Part shown: in pieces, positions 1 to 8,763 of the stretch
Numbering within the stretch: the first letter of the stretch is position 1
Layout of the letters: each line of letters begins with the position of its first letter
Origin: Butyrivibrio sp.
GTDB taxonomy: Bacteria > Bacillota > Clostridia > Lachnospirales > Lachnospiraceae
Reading direction: 5' to 3'
Length of the DNA stretch: 64,000 nucleotides
Assembly: GCF_017433805.1 (NCBI RefSeq)
Contig: NZ_JAFRGN010000040.1
Span: forward strand, 96,039-160,038
The notes under the pieces: generated by a model
Told to the model about the DNA's origin: nothing
The model's database searches: none
The model's input: the letters and a program-made list of their open reading frames with translations, nothing else
Position numbers and translations under genes: made by a program

Positions 1-52
1 CAATATTCTCCTGCTCGTTATAGCAAGGCACAATAACGCTTAACAGTTCCAT
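1..52 (-). CDS. Family 2 glycosyltransferase, N-terminal fragment (cut by window edge)
   Basis: Only 17 codons lie inside the window. They read from an ATG into the start of a GT-A glycosyltransferase: MELLSVIVPCYNEQENI, matching the first strand and nucleotide-sugar loop (SVIVPCYNE) of family 2 enzymes of the dolichyl-phosphate-mannose synthase/GtrB type. A GGGAG ribosome site sits about 6-9 bases upstream of the ATG. The rest lies to the left of the window. Its place beside GDP-fucose genes suggests surface-polysaccharide or lipid-linked sugar work. The donor sugar cannot be told. Confidence 0.75.
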   Translation of the reverse strand, partial: MELLSVIVPCYNEQENI

Positions 53-174
53 TACAATTCTCCCAAATACATTTTCTATTGATAGCGCATTCAACGCATA
101 GTAGCGCAATCCTACCAAGTATTTTACACTTATCCACCAGTTCTTTCAATGGTTTACAACTTCGGTAATTTCGC

Positions 175-1035
175 TTATTTCCACTGTAGTCTGTACTCCA
201 AAGGACTTATTCCTTCTATTTGCTTGAATATCCTTGAGAAATAGTAAAGCGGCGTTATTCCACATCTTACCCCAATCTCTTCAACAGTCTCATCTGTGAA
301 TCTCAGCATCTGCTTGGCATGGGTAATCCTAGTTATCAGAAGATAATTAATAATAGATGTTCCGTACTGTTCCTTGAATCCTCTGGACAATGTGTACTTA
401 TTTATAAGAAACATATCTGCCAGCATATCCAGACTTATCTTTTCCTGATAATGGGTATCAAGATAATCTTTGAGGTTCATGAGCGTCTGGGAGTTATTGT
501 TAACAGGTGCAGCATCAGGATTCCAGCTAAAGCTCATCAAAAAAGTTATGAGCTTACCCAAATATTCATTGATACGGATATCTCTGATGTAGTCAGAAGA
601 TCTTGCTATTGTGTTTATCTCCTCCCATATTCTATGAGCTTCAAGGCTTGTACCTGGCTGAAAAACCGGCTGTCCACCTCTTTCCACATATTTCAGATAT
701 ATTGGGAGCATGCTGTCTCCGTTGAAATGGATCCACTCAAGGGCCCACAAATCTTCTGAGGTTCTGTGAAGATATGGATTCTTACAGTTAATAAACACGC
801 AGTCCCCGGTTTTAACCATATACTCTCTTCCGTTATAATCCAGCGTTCCACTTCCCTCTTTTACATAAAAAAAGAGAAACGAATCAAGATTCTGTCTCTT
901 GCTGGCGTGGGTTTTCCTAGCTTTAAGCGCGCCTATTTCCTGCAAATACATAAGATTGGACTTGGCAAATTCAGATGGAGTATACAGCATTCTGTCTGAT
1001 GACACATACTCGCCCTGAAACAATTTTTCCTGCAT
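175..1035 (-). CDS. AraC-family transcriptional regulator
   Basis: This is a 286-residue one-component regulator. Residues about 45-150 form the cupin-like AraC ligand pocket (GSGTLDYNGREY, then a WIHFNG segment). Residues about 185-286 carry the double helix-turn-helix: KISLDMLADMFLINKYTLSR, then ETVEEIGVRCGI and the closing YFSRIFKQIEGISPLEYR. Such proteins normally sense sugars and regulate neighbouring carbohydrate genes. An AGGAGA ribosome site lies 8 bases before the ATG. It is divergent from gmd, with a 222-base shared intergenic region. Control of gmd-fcl or of the glycosyltransferase is an inference; the effector is unknown. Confidence 0.93.
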   Translation of the reverse strand: MQEKLFQGEYVSSDRMLYTPSEFAKSNLMYLQEIGALKARKTHASKRQNLDSFLFFYVKEGSGTLDYNGREYMVKTGDCVFINCKNPYLHRTSEDLWALEWIHFNGDSMLPIYLKYVERGGQPVFQPGTSLEAHRIWEEINTIARSSDYIRDIRINEYLGKLITFLMSFSWNPDAAPVNNNSQTLMNLKDYLDTHYQEKISLDMLADMFLINKYTLSRGFKEQYGTSIINYLLITRITHAKQMLRFTDETVEEIGVRCGITPLYYFSRIFKQIEGISPLEYRLQWK

Positions 1036-1103
1036 ACGTCGATTTCTCCTGCATTTAATAGTTTGTTTAGCATTTTTATAAAAACGTTATATTGATTCTT
1101 TTA

Positions 1104-1134
1104 TTGCAAATTACGATGATATCTACAGTATAAT
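1104..1134 (+). promoter_or_regulatory. Candidate promoter for gmd-fcl
   Basis: A perfect TATAAT (1129-1134) is preceded by TTGCAA (1104-1109) with a 19-base spacer, which is long for a housekeeping sigma factor, so the -35 is weak or the promoter needs an activator. It leaves a 5' leader of roughly 115 bases. The divergent AraC gene makes activator dependence plausible. The rest of the 222-base intergenic region is AT-rich with no clear hairpin. Confidence 0.4.
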
Positions 1135-1257
1135 TACCTCGTCAAGATAATGCAAATAAAAATCAAGAAAGTGAATTTGCACAGCAGAGCTTAGACAATA
1201 TAATAAGCAGGAAATATGCAAATATTATTCTTTATTTATTATTGAGAGGAAAACAAT

Positions 1258-2349
1258 ATGGCTAAAAAAGCACTTATTACTGGTATAACTGGTCAGGATG
1301 GATCTTACCTTGCTGAGTTCCTTCTTGAGAAAGGTTATGACGTTCACGGTATCATCCGTAGATCATCTGTAGACTACAGAGAGAGAATTGCACACCTTGA
1401 GGGACATCCTAACTTCCACCTTCATTATGGTGACCTTGGCGATTCAATGAGCATCCTTGGCGTTGTTGGTAAGGTTCGCCCAGACGAGATCTACAACCTC
1501 GCAGCTCAGTCACACGTTCAGGTATCTTTCGATTCACCTGAGTTCACAGCTGATGTTGATGCTACTGGTGTTCTTAGAGTACTCGAGGCTGTTCGTCAGT
1601 GCGGTCTTGCTGATACATGCCGTATCTACCAGGCTTCTACATCAGAGCTCTATGGTAAGGTTGAGGCAGTTCCTCAGAGTGAGACAACACCTTTCCACCC
1701 ATACAGCCCATATGCTGTAGCTAAGCTTTATGGTTACTGGATCATCAAGGAGTATCGTGAAGCTTACAACATGTTCTGCTGCTCAGGTATTCTTTTCAAC
1801 CACGAGTCAGAGAGAAGAGGCGAGACATTCGTTACACGTAAGATCACTCTTGCTGCCAGCAGAATCGCTCAGGGCAAGCAGGATAAGCTTTATCTTGGTA
1901 ACCTTTCATCACTTCGTGACTGGGGTTATGCTAGAGACTATGTTGAGTGTATGTGGCTCATCCTTCAGAACGACAAGCCAGAAGATTTCGTAATCGCTAC
2001 TGGTGTTCAGCATTCAGTTCGTGAGTTCGCACAGCTTGCATTCCACTACGCTGGTATCGAGCTTGAGTTCAAGGGCGAAGGCGCTGATGAGAAGGGTTAT
2101 GACAAGGCTACAGGTAAGGTTCTTGTTGAGGTTTCACCTGACTTCTACAGACCTACAGACGTTGTTAACCTTTTAGGTGATCCTACTAAGGCTAAAGAGA
2201 AGCTTCACTGGAATCCACAGACAACTTCTTTCGAAGACCTTGTAAGAATCATGGTTGAGCACGATATGAAGAAGGTTGCTGTTGAGAGAGCCAACGAGCA
2301 CGTAAAGTTCAACCTTGCTGAGTTCCTTGAGAAGGGTATCGACAAGTAA
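1258..2349 (+). CDS. gmd: GDP-mannose 4,6-dehydratase
   Basis: It converts GDP-D-mannose to GDP-4-keto-6-deoxy-D-mannose, the first committed step of GDP-L-fucose synthesis in the cytoplasm. The 363-residue length is normal. The NADP-binding loop TGITGQDG is at 8-15, the catalytic TSELYG at 128-133, and the YxxxK pair at Y152/K156 (YAVAK). The family signature [18 protein letters not shown] follows. An AGAGG ribosome site precedes the ATG by 8 bases. Codon use is strongly biased (CTT, GGT, GCT), like dnaK here, suggesting high expression. It is followed after 40 bases by fcl, so both steps are likely co-transcribed. Confidence 0.98.
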   Translation: MAKKALITGITGQDGSYLAEFLLEKGYDVHGIIRRSSVDYRERIAHLEGHPNFHLHYGDLGDSMSILGVVGKVRPDEIYNLAAQSHVQVSFDSPEFTADVDATGVLRVLEAVRQCGLADTCRIYQASTSELYGKVEAVPQSETTPFHPYSPYAVAKLYGYWIIKEYREAYNMFCCSGILFNHESERRGETFVTRKITLAASRIAQGKQDKLYLGNLSSLRDWGYARDYVECMWLILQNDKPEDFVIATGVQHSVREFAQLAFHYAGIELEFKGEGADEKGYDKATGKVLVEVSPDFYRPTDVVNLLGDPTKAKEKLHWNPQTTSFEDLVRIMVEHDMKKVAVERANEHVKFNLAEFLEKGIDK

Positions 2350-2389
2350 TTTAAGCTAATCATTTAAATTGATATTGGAGATCTTACAG

Positions 2390-3331
2390 ATGGAAAAGAA
2401 TTCTAAAATATATGTAGCAGGCCATCGTGGAATGGTAGGCTCTGCAATCGTTCGTGAGCTTAATAAGCAGGGTTATAACAACATTATTACCCGTACACAT
2501 AAGGAACTTGATCTCACAAGACAGGATCAGGTTGAGAAGTTTTTTGAAGAAGAAAAGCCAGAGTATGTATTCCTCGCAGCTGCCAAGGTTGGTGGTATCA
2601 TGGGTAACTCAGAAGCTCTTGCAGATTTCATGTATGAGAACATGATCCTTGAGATGAACGTTATCCACTCAGCATGGAAGAACGGCTGTAAAAAGGTAGA
2701 ATTCCTTGGTTCATCATGCATTTATCCTAGAATGGCTCCTCAGCCAATGAAGGAGAACTGCCTCCTTACATCTGAGCTCGAGAAGACCAATGAGGCTTAT
2801 GCTCTTGCCAAGATTTCTGGTCTTAAATACTGCGAGTACCTTAACAAGCAGTACGGCACAGATTACATTTCAGTAATGCCAACAAACCTTTATGGTCCTA
2901 ATGATAACTATCATCCAACACATTCACACGTACTTCCAGCTCTTATCCGTCGTTTCCACGAAGCTAAAGAGCAGAACCTTCCTTATGTAACATGTTGGGG
3001 AGATGGAAGCCCACTTCGTGAATTCCTCTATGTTGATGACCTTGCAAACCTCTGTGTATTCCTTATGAACAACTACAGTGGTGATGAGACAGTCAACGCA
3101 GGAACAGGTAAAGAGCTTACTATTAAGGAGCTTACAGAAAAGGTTGCTTCTATCGTAGGTTACACAGGTGAGATTCGTTGGGATCCTACCAAGCCAAACG
3201 GAACACCACGTAAACTTCTTGATGTTTCCAAGGCTGAAAAGCTCGGCTGGAAGTATACTACTGAGCTTGATGACGGTATTCGCCTTGCTTATGAGGATTT
3301 CCTTAACAATCCTATGAGAGCAGAGCGCTAA
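2390..3331 (+). CDS. fcl: GDP-L-fucose synthase (epimerase/reductase)
   Basis: This bifunctional 3,5-epimerase/4-reductase turns the Gmd product into GDP-L-fucose with NADPH. The protein has 313 residues. It shows GHRGMVG at 11-17, SSCIYP at 108-113 and YxxxK at Y137/K141 (YALAK), all diagnostic for the family, and FLYVDDLA further on. The start is set at the ATG preceded by TTGGAG; an in-frame TTG seven codons earlier lacks a ribosome site. Together with gmd it forms a complete GDP-mannose to GDP-fucose module. A fucosyltransferase is not seen here and presumably lies outside the window. Confidence 0.97.
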   Translation: MEKNSKIYVAGHRGMVGSAIVRELNKQGYNNIITRTHKELDLTRQDQVEKFFEEEKPEYVFLAAAKVGGIMGNSEALADFMYENMILEMNVIHSAWKNGCKKVEFLGSSCIYPRMAPQPMKENCLLTSELEKTNEAYALAKISGLKYCEYLNKQYGTDYISVMPTNLYGPNDNYHPTHSHVLPALIRRFHEAKEQNLPYVTCWGDGSPLREFLYVDDLANLCVFLMNNYSGDETVNAGTGKELTIKELTEKVASIVGYTGEIRWDPTKPNGTPRKLLDVSKAEKLGWKYTTELDDGIRLAYEDFLNNPMRAER

Positions 3332-3370
3332 TCGCATCACAATATAATAAAGTGCTTTTGATTCATACAA

Positions 3371-3399
3371 AAGGCCATACGGTAATACCGCATGGCCTT
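3371..3399 (+). terminator. Hairpin terminator after fcl
   Basis: The outer stem AAGGCCAT/ATGGCCTT encloses an inner CGGT/ACCG stem. The tail is A/T-rich rather than a clean U run. It lies between the convergent fcl and CAP-protein genes and may serve both strands. Confidence 0.7.
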
Positions 3400-3429
3400 A
3401 TCTATTATCATTATAATCTCTGCAACATC

Positions 3430-3867
3430 TCAACGAAATTCACATACTATAAAGGTCTCTCCATTGTCATTGCTATAATATGCAATCCCAACTGAGGAAA
3501 AAGTGCTACGAACAACATTAGCATAATGCTTGGGACTAAGCGTCCACGCATATACTACATTTTCAGGTTTCTGCTGAGTCATGGTAACAGCATGCGCAAG
3601 ATTCTCACCATTAGTCAGCTTGGATACTGTATACCAGGCCTTACCATTGGGACGTATATGAGAAAACTTCTGGGAACATTCTACAGCCCGAATTTCAGCT
3701 ATATCCTGTAGATCTTCATCCACAGTAAAAGCCTCAAGTCCAGCTGATTCTCTCACTGCATTCATCAAAGTAAGAACATCATCTTCATTTGATGCCTTAG
3801 CAGTGATCGGATCAAAGAACATTGCTACTGTTAAAAAAGTCATTAAAAATGCTAAAGCCTTCTTCAT
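3430..3867 (-). CDS. Secreted CAP-domain protein (SCP/PR1 family)
   Basis: This is a 145-residue exported protein. Residues 1-25 are a signal peptide (positive MKK, hydrophobic core, TAKA cleavage region). The rest is a compact CAP domain: LMNAVRESAGLEAF, AEIRAVECSQKFSHIRPNG with the conserved SHIRP strand, then ENLA and a VYAWTLSPKHYANVV helix corresponding to the family W..SP.H...ml motif. Bacterial CAP proteins are extracytoplasmic and mostly of unknown function. The closing strand FIVCEF is intact. An AGGGGGAT ribosome site precedes the ATG. It appears monocistronic. Confidence 0.88.
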   Translation of the reverse strand: MKKALAFLMTFLTVAMFFDPITAKASNEDDVLTLMNAVRESAGLEAFTVDEDLQDIAEIRAVECSQKFSHIRPNGKAWYTVSKLTNGENLAHAVTMTQQKPENVVYAWTLSPKHYANVVRSTFSSVGIAYYSNDNGETFIVCEFR

Positions 3868-3911
3868 AAAGTATCCCCCTTATCTAGCAGATCGGGTTGT
3901 CCTTTTACCTA

Positions 3912-3940
3912 CTAATATGATACTTTACCCAGGCTTGCAA
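3912..3940 (-). promoter_or_regulatory. Candidate promoter for the CAP-protein gene
   Basis: Read on the minus strand, TTGCAA (3935-3940) and TATTAG (3912-3917) are separated by 17 bases and lie about 45 bases upstream of the start codon. The -10 matches consensus at four of six positions. Confidence 0.4.
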
Positions 3941-4013
3941 AATTTAATTATGCACTATATTTAATACATTTTTATACATTATTTAACTTTATAAAGATTT
4001 TTTCAGAAATTTT

Positions 4014-5816
4014 TCACTCCTCTGAAACTGGAGCAAATCCGCTTGTAACATCATATCCCATAAACTGGATTTCCTGGCTCATATCCCTGGTAGCTGCAGG
4101 GAAATACTCATAGCCAATCCTGTCATCTCCCGTAGGATAATAAAAAGTAACACCTGATATTTCAAAAGATGCAACTTCATAATGTCCGTAATCCTGCTGA
4201 ATAAGGAAGTTTCTTGCATTAAAGGATGGAATGTCATCTCTCACAAGATATGCCCCCTTATAAATAAGCCATGCTATAAATATTACTGTTACTACCGTAA
4301 TTGATTTTTTGGCCAACTCACTCTCATATCCTACATAGTTGAACAGACGAATCAATAATCGCCCAAATATTATGGCAAAAGTAAGATATACATACACCAC
4401 TCCATATCTGATAAGAGGCGCTGTAAAGAGCCAGAAAAGAAGACAGGCAACCATAGTACCACTTATAGTCAGGAAATCTGCAAAATTAACCATCCTGCGG
4501 TCGCTGATGCTAAACACCTTATTATCTGCAATACCAGCCTTCTTGTTAATATAAATTGCAAAGAAATAAATGAGGCATGCGATATATACTACAACCGCCA
4601 CAATATCCATTATGAGCATAATCTTGTTAATGCCATGTATGCCAGCAAACCATGGACCAATCCACTCCTTAAAAGACATATCTCCATAAGTAGCAACATC
4701 AGTAAAGCCTCTTCCAAAGGTCTTTATCTCTTTGGCATCATACTCAGCAAGCCCCTTTGGAATCTTCCATGCAACATCAAAAAGGTCCACAGAAGTAAAT
4801 GGATATACCAGCCAGCCAGATATGACCACATTTCGGATAAGAAATGGTGCAACTATTATAAAGGCCAGCAGAACAGATAATCCCAGTGCTTTCATTTTAT
4901 TTGTATTTCTGTTTGTCAGAAGTCTGTGTATAGGAATTATAGTCAAAATCAGAATTGGCGCTGCAGACAGCTTAATAGTAACTGCATACACTCCCAAAAG
5001 AGACAACATAATATAAGGCACATATGAACGCTCGTGCTTAACATTCATATCAAGCCATCTGATGACAATATAAAAAACTATTGTGGACAAAAAGTAATCA
5101 GATGCCGGAGCCACCATCTCATCAAAAATGGTAAAGAGGTAGAAAATCCCCATCACTCTGGCAAAATCAGATAATATCGGCTGCCCTCTTCTGACAATAT
5201 CCTTGATATCAAGGCACTGCCATGCAAGCATAAGCGCACAGAATCCCGCCATAACATGGAAAGATCTTCCTCCAAGAAAACTCATGCTATAAAGAGCAGA
5301 CAACGGAAAAGATGCACTATTATAAGCAAGCCTCACATGAAGATTACCCAGTCCCCTGATAAGTCCATAATCTTCAATCCAATGGATTGCCTGAGCATGG
5401 TACAGATCAGAGTCGTAATGCATGATTCCATGTGAAGTGCCATAGGCCATGATCAAAAAGACAACAAGATAGTAATAGCCGCTACGACCAGAAACAAACA
5501 GACGCAGAATATCTGTAACATCTGACTTCAGCTCATCTCTGTAGTAAATAGCTATTACAATACAGAAAGCCACCATCAGGACATTGGCCACAAGGCCAAC
5601 ACCCTCAAAAAGACTATAAATCTCGGCATATATTGTATTAACTACAAGGCCTGCAATAATGTAGCTGGCCCTGAAATGCGCATTATATTTTTTGTATGTA
5701 CCCTTAGCTTTCTGAGAATGCATACAATCTAGTGAGGTTATGAATTTGAGTAATGCAAAGCCAGTTAAATAAGTTGTGGCTATCACATATATCCAAATGA
5801 GTACAACAGATAGCAT
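4014..5816 (-). CDS. Polytopic membrane protein, GT-C-like (possible LIC_10190-type family)
   Basis: The protein has 600 residues with about 12 hydrophobic segments from the N-terminus on and a soluble C-terminal tail of roughly 70 residues. After the fourth helix an extracytoplasmic loop carries an acidic motif, HYDSDLYHAQAIHWIEDYG, followed by GLGNLHVRLAYNSASFPLSA. A conserved Asp in the first large loop is the usual catalytic feature of GT-C transferases that use polyprenyl-phosphate sugars. I recall a similar loop in the LIC_10190 membrane family but cannot check it. It follows the DUF212 gene by 29 bases and rfbD upstream, suggesting envelope-glycan work. The substrate is unknown. Confidence 0.6.
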   Translation of the reverse strand: MLSVVLIWIYVIATTYLTGFALLKFITSLDCMHSQKAKGTYKKYNAHFRASYIIAGLVVNTIYAEIYSLFEGVGLVANVLMVAFCIVIAIYYRDELKSDVTDILRLFVSGRSGYYYLVVFLIMAYGTSHGIMHYDSDLYHAQAIHWIEDYGLIRGLGNLHVRLAYNSASFPLSALYSMSFLGGRSFHVMAGFCALMLAWQCLDIKDIVRRGQPILSDFARVMGIFYLFTIFDEMVAPASDYFLSTIVFYIVIRWLDMNVKHERSYVPYIMLSLLGVYAVTIKLSAAPILILTIIPIHRLLTNRNTNKMKALGLSVLLAFIIVAPFLIRNVVISGWLVYPFTSVDLFDVAWKIPKGLAEYDAKEIKTFGRGFTDVATYGDMSFKEWIGPWFAGIHGINKIMLIMDIVAVVVYIACLIYFFAIYINKKAGIADNKVFSISDRRMVNFADFLTISGTMVACLLFWLFTAPLIRYGVVYVYLTFAIIFGRLLIRLFNYVGYESELAKKSITVVTVIFIAWLIYKGAYLVRDDIPSFNARNFLIQQDYGHYEVASFEISGVTFYYPTGDDRIGYEYFPAATRDMSQEIQFMGYDVTSGFAPVSEE

Positions 5817-5845
5817 TAACTAATAGCCCCCACACATCATAATAT

Positions 5846-6301
5846 TTAGAAGTTACAGATAATTATTCCAACTACAACACCAAGAATTGCTCCGAACAGT
5901 ACCTGAAGAGGTGTATGGCCTACAAATTCCTTGAGTTTTTCTTCTACAGGAATATCACTGTCAAGCTCCTGGAACCAATCCATCATGTTGTTGATAACCT
6001 TGGCCTGAATTCCAGTCTCTCTTCTAACGCCCATAGCATCGTGCATAACAATAAGTGCCAGGACACCTGATATAGCAAATTCAAAACTTCCTGCTCCAAA
6101 GCTATAAAACGTACTGGTAACAAGGGCCATAACTGTAGCAGAATGTGAACTAGGCATTCCACCATCACCAGTAAGTCTTTCAGCGTTAAATTCCTTGTTA
6201 ACAAGAACGTATATTATTGTCTTAAGAACCTGTGCTGATAACCATCCAAAGAATGCTGCAACAAGTATCCTATTGCTAAATAAATCATTAAAAAACCGCA
6301 T
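5846..6301 (-). CDS. Divergent PAP2/DUF212 membrane protein (YuiD-like)
   Basis: This 151-residue integral membrane protein has about four helices. GGMPSSHSATV at 48-57 resembles the core of the phosphatidic-acid-phosphatase/vanadium-haloperoxidase fold, and a later HDAMGVRRETG carries the Arg and acidic residues kept in the DUF212 family. Canonical PAP2 members remove phosphate from lipid pyrophosphates; activity of DUF212 members is not well established. It lies 28 bases after rfbD and ahead of the GT-C-like gene, so recycling of a lipid carrier in glycan export is a reasonable guess only. Confidence 0.85.
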   Translation of the reverse strand: MRFFNDLFSNRILVAAFFGWLSAQVLKTIIYVLVNKEFNAERLTGDGGMPSSHSATVMALVTSTFYSFGAGSFEFAISGVLALIVMHDAMGVRRETGIQAKVINNMMDWFQELDSDIPVEEKLKEFVGHTPLQVLFGAILGVVVGIIICNF

Positions 6302-6329
6302 AAAGCAAAATCTCCACTACTTCCTCAAA

Positions 6330-7199
6330 TTAAAGAAGCTCTTTTAAGTATTCCTCAATAGCATCATGCCAATCAGCAAACATGTAATCGGATGTAAGCT
6401 TAAGCATGTAGTTCTCAAGAATACTATATGCTGGTCTTGGAGCAGCCTGAGGATTCTTCTCGAGATACTGCGCTGTAGTAACATGATTAACCTTTGTTGT
6501 CTTGCCAGCAATTCTGAATATCTCGTCTGTGAAATCAGCCCAGTTAGTAGAGCCTTCACATGTACCATGGAATACACCATAGTTATCCGTTGGGAAAAGA
6601 TATGCTATAGCCTTAGCGAGTTCCTTAGCACTTGTAGGCGTTCCCTGCTGATCCATAACAACGCTGATCTCATCCATCCTCTCTGAAAGTCCAAGCATTG
6701 TCTTAACAAAATTCTTGCCATCACCATAGAGCCATGCTGTTCTGACGATAAAGAATCTGTCTGCAAACTGCTTAACAAATTCCTCACCTGCAAGCTTGGT
6801 CTTACCATATACACTTACAGGACCAGTCTTATCAAACTCTACATAAGGTCTTGTTCCATTTCCTTCAAATACGTAATCAGTTGATACATGAACAAGCTTG
6901 GATCCAACCTCAGTAGCTGCTATAGCAAGGTTTCTTGGGCCAATAGCATTTATCTTGTATGAAAGATCAACATCTGATTCCTGCTTATCAACAGCTGTAT
7001 ATGCGGCGCAGTTGATGATTGCAGAAGGCTTAACCTCTCTTGCAAGCTTAATTACATTATCAACATTTGTGATATCAAGCGGTGTAATGCCCTCGCCTTC
7101 AAATACATCAGTATTAACGATCTCATACTTACCAGCAAGTTCCTTGTTAATAGCTCTTCCAAGCTGTCCATTGCAGCCTGTTACAATTATCTTCTCCAT
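6330..7199 (-). CDS. rfbD: dTDP-4-dehydrorhamnose reductase
   Basis: It catalyses the last step of dTDP-L-rhamnose synthesis, reducing dTDP-4-keto-L-rhamnose with NAD(P)H. The protein has 289 residues. The Rossmann motif GCNGQLG is at 8-14, STDYVFEG at 106-113 and the catalytic YxxxK at Y131/K135 (YGKTK). RTAWLYG and the TPTSAKELA segment are typical of RfbD. The rfbA, rfbB and rfbC partners are not in the window. It is first in a tight three-gene run with the DUF212 and GT-C-like membrane proteins. Confidence 0.96.
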   Translation of the reverse strand: MEKIIVTGCNGQLGRAINKELAGKYEIVNTDVFEGEGITPLDITNVDNVIKLAREVKPSAIINCAAYTAVDKQESDVDLSYKINAIGPRNLAIAATEVGSKLVHVSTDYVFEGNGTRPYVEFDKTGPVSVYGKTKLAGEEFVKQFADRFFIVRTAWLYGDGKNFVKTMLGLSERMDEISVVMDQQGTPTSAKELAKAIAYLFPTDNYGVFHGTCEGSTNWADFTDEIFRIAGKTTKVNHVTTAQYLEKNPQAAPRPAYSILENYMLKLTSDYMFADWHDAIEEYLKELL

Positions 7200-7229
7200 A
7201 GTAGCAAAACCTTCCTAAAATCAACGTAA

Positions 7230-7253
7230 GCGGACGGCATCTCTGCCGTCCGC
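7230..7253 (-). terminator. GC-rich hairpin between the YerB-like gene and rfbD
   Basis: A perfect 10-base-pair stem GCGGACGGCA/TGCCGTCCGC with a TCTC loop lies just after the YerB-like stop codon. No U-tract follows on the minus strand, so it could be a weak terminator or an mRNA 3'-end stabiliser separating the c-di-AMP operon from rfbD. Confidence 0.55.
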
Positions 7254-7273
7254 AGTATTCTAATTTAATAGCA

Positions 7274-8470
7274 TCAGTCTTCGTAAGTTGTTCCATTCAC
7301 TTCAAACTTAGAGAAAGAACCGCCCTTTTCCTGTACAACAAAGATCATTGTCTTACCAGTGTTAAAAGTAATCTCCTGACCATTGTCATCATAGTACTTG
7401 GTTGGAGCATAATCTGCTGTCTTTTCCCAAGTCATATGGATCATCTTACCCTTTGTGATGTAATATCCATCTCTTGTCTTGTCATGCATCTGATATGCAA
7501 GATATCCGTTAGAATCACGAACTTCGTGATATGTTCTCTGAATTACAACGTTTGCAAATGCAAGCTGTTCGCCTGTTACAGCATCTTTCTGAGCATCGCC
7601 ATACAAAGTCTTAAGATATACTTCCTTCTCAGGATCATACTTAAGCGCTGACTTAGTTACAGGATAGCAACCAGCCATATCGATCTCTGTAGCTTCTACA
7701 GCATCTGGATAGTCTTCCAGAGTATTAGGATTGGTATAGCCTGTAAATGTAAAGTGAGGGCCTTCCTGGAAGTACTCAGTTCTATGTGTCTTGGAATAAC
7801 CGGCCTTTTCAATAGCTGATGCAACATGAGAGCCATCTGTGAATGCAGTATGCTCTGATGTGCTTCCCTCTGGAACTCTGAAGAATGCGCCGTAGTCAGG
7901 GCCCATTGCCTTACCACCAACACCGTTCAGGTTATCAACATCATCAACACCATCTGGTCTGTTCTTACCTGTCAGAACACCGCTAACGTATAATTCAGGA
8001 CCACCAAAGTGAACGATAACTGGATCATACTCAAGCGCTGCATAAATGAAGTAATCACGGATACTTCTGATATTACCGATTCTATCAAGACCTTCCCAGT
8101 TCTCGAGAATACCCATCTGACGGCTCATGCTGCCCTCTTCCATGATCTCATAGAAAACTGCAACATTGCTAAGTCCGTACTGTGGCTGAGCCTCTTTGTT
8201 AATTGGATACATTACTGCAAGTGGTCTGTTAGTATTAACTGCTTCATCAACCCACTCATTAGTGAAATAACTTCTTACCATGCCTTCCTGAGGTGGCATG
8301 TCTTCATTAGACTCCTCAACAGAAGCTTCTACACTAGCCTCTACAACAGGTGCTACATCTTCTAGTTTCTCAATGCTGATACCAACTACTGCATCATCAT
8401 CAGAGCTTCCGCAACCAATCAGCATAGCAGCTGTTAATCCAGCCAGCAACAAAGCTTTAAATCTTTTCAT
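7274..8470 (-). CDS. DUF3048 (YerB-like) lipoprotein
   Basis: This 398-residue exported lipoprotein belongs to the YerB/DUF3048 family. Residues 1-19 form a lipoprotein signal (KRF, hydrophobic stretch, LIGC lipobox). A Ser/Glu-rich linker follows, then the DUF3048 N-terminal domain (RPLAVMYPINKEAQPQYGLS) and its C-terminal domain (ENV-type AFANVVIQRT, then GYYITKGKMIHMTWEK). The family is extracytoplasmic and of uncertain function. The start is placed at the Met before KRF because AGGGGAAG lies 9 bases upstream; an earlier in-frame Met would overlap ptsH and spoil the signal peptide. It is the last gene of the recD2-to-ptsH run. Confidence 0.93.
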   Translation of the reverse strand: MKRFKALLLAGLTAAMLIGCGSSDDDAVVGISIEKLEDVAPVVEASVEASVEESNEDMPPQEGMVRSYFTNEWVDEAVNTNRPLAVMYPINKEAQPQYGLSNVAVFYEIMEEGSMSRQMGILENWEGLDRIGNIRSIRDYFIYAALEYDPVIVHFGGPELYVSGVLTGKNRPDGVDDVDNLNGVGGKAMGPDYGAFFRVPEGSTSEHTAFTDGSHVASAIEKAGYSKTHRTEYFQEGPHFTFTGYTNPNTLEDYPDAVEATEIDMAGCYPVTKSALKYDPEKEVYLKTLYGDAQKDAVTGEQLAFANVVIQRTYHEVRDSNGYLAYQMHDKTRDGYYITKGKMIHMTWEKTADYAPTKYYDDNGQEITFNTGKTMIFVVQEKGGSFSKFEVNGTTYED

Positions 8471-8498
8471 TTTAAACAACTTCCCCTTTTGTCTTATT

Positions 8499-8762
8499 TT
8501 ACTCGCCAAGGCCATTTTCAATTGCTTCCACAAGAGCATCCATTGCTTCCTGCTCGTCTGGGCCTTCGCACTTAAATTCTAATTCATCTCCACACTTGAT
8601 GCACGCACCAAGAACACTGAGAACACTCTTAGCATTAGCAGTGTTTTCACCATAACTGAACGTTATATGTGATTTGAAGTTCATCGCAACCTTACACAGA
8701 TTTCCCGCAGGTCTTAAGTGCAAACCTGTAGGATTAGTAATCACTACTTTCTGGCTAACCAT
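8499..8762 (-). CDS. ptsH: Phosphocarrier protein HPr
   Basis: This 87-residue cytoplasmic HPr passes phosphate from enzyme I to PTS EIIA. H15 (GLHLRPAG, 13-20) is the phospho-acceptor with R17 beside it. S46 (NAKSVLSVLGA) is the regulatory site for HPr kinase, so it can take part in carbon-catabolite control. The start codon is one base past the glmM stop; AGGAGG lies inside the end of glmM, implying translational coupling. An earlier in-frame Met would overlap glmM by 32 bases and lacks a ribosome site. Enzyme I is not adjacent, which is unusual; ptsH sits instead with amino-sugar and c-di-AMP genes. Confidence 0.96.
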   Translation of the reverse strand: MVSQKVVITNPTGLHLRPAGNLCKVAMNFKSHITFSYGENTANAKSVLSVLGACIKCGDELEFKCEGPDEQEAMDALVEAIENGLGE

Positions 8763-8763
8763 A

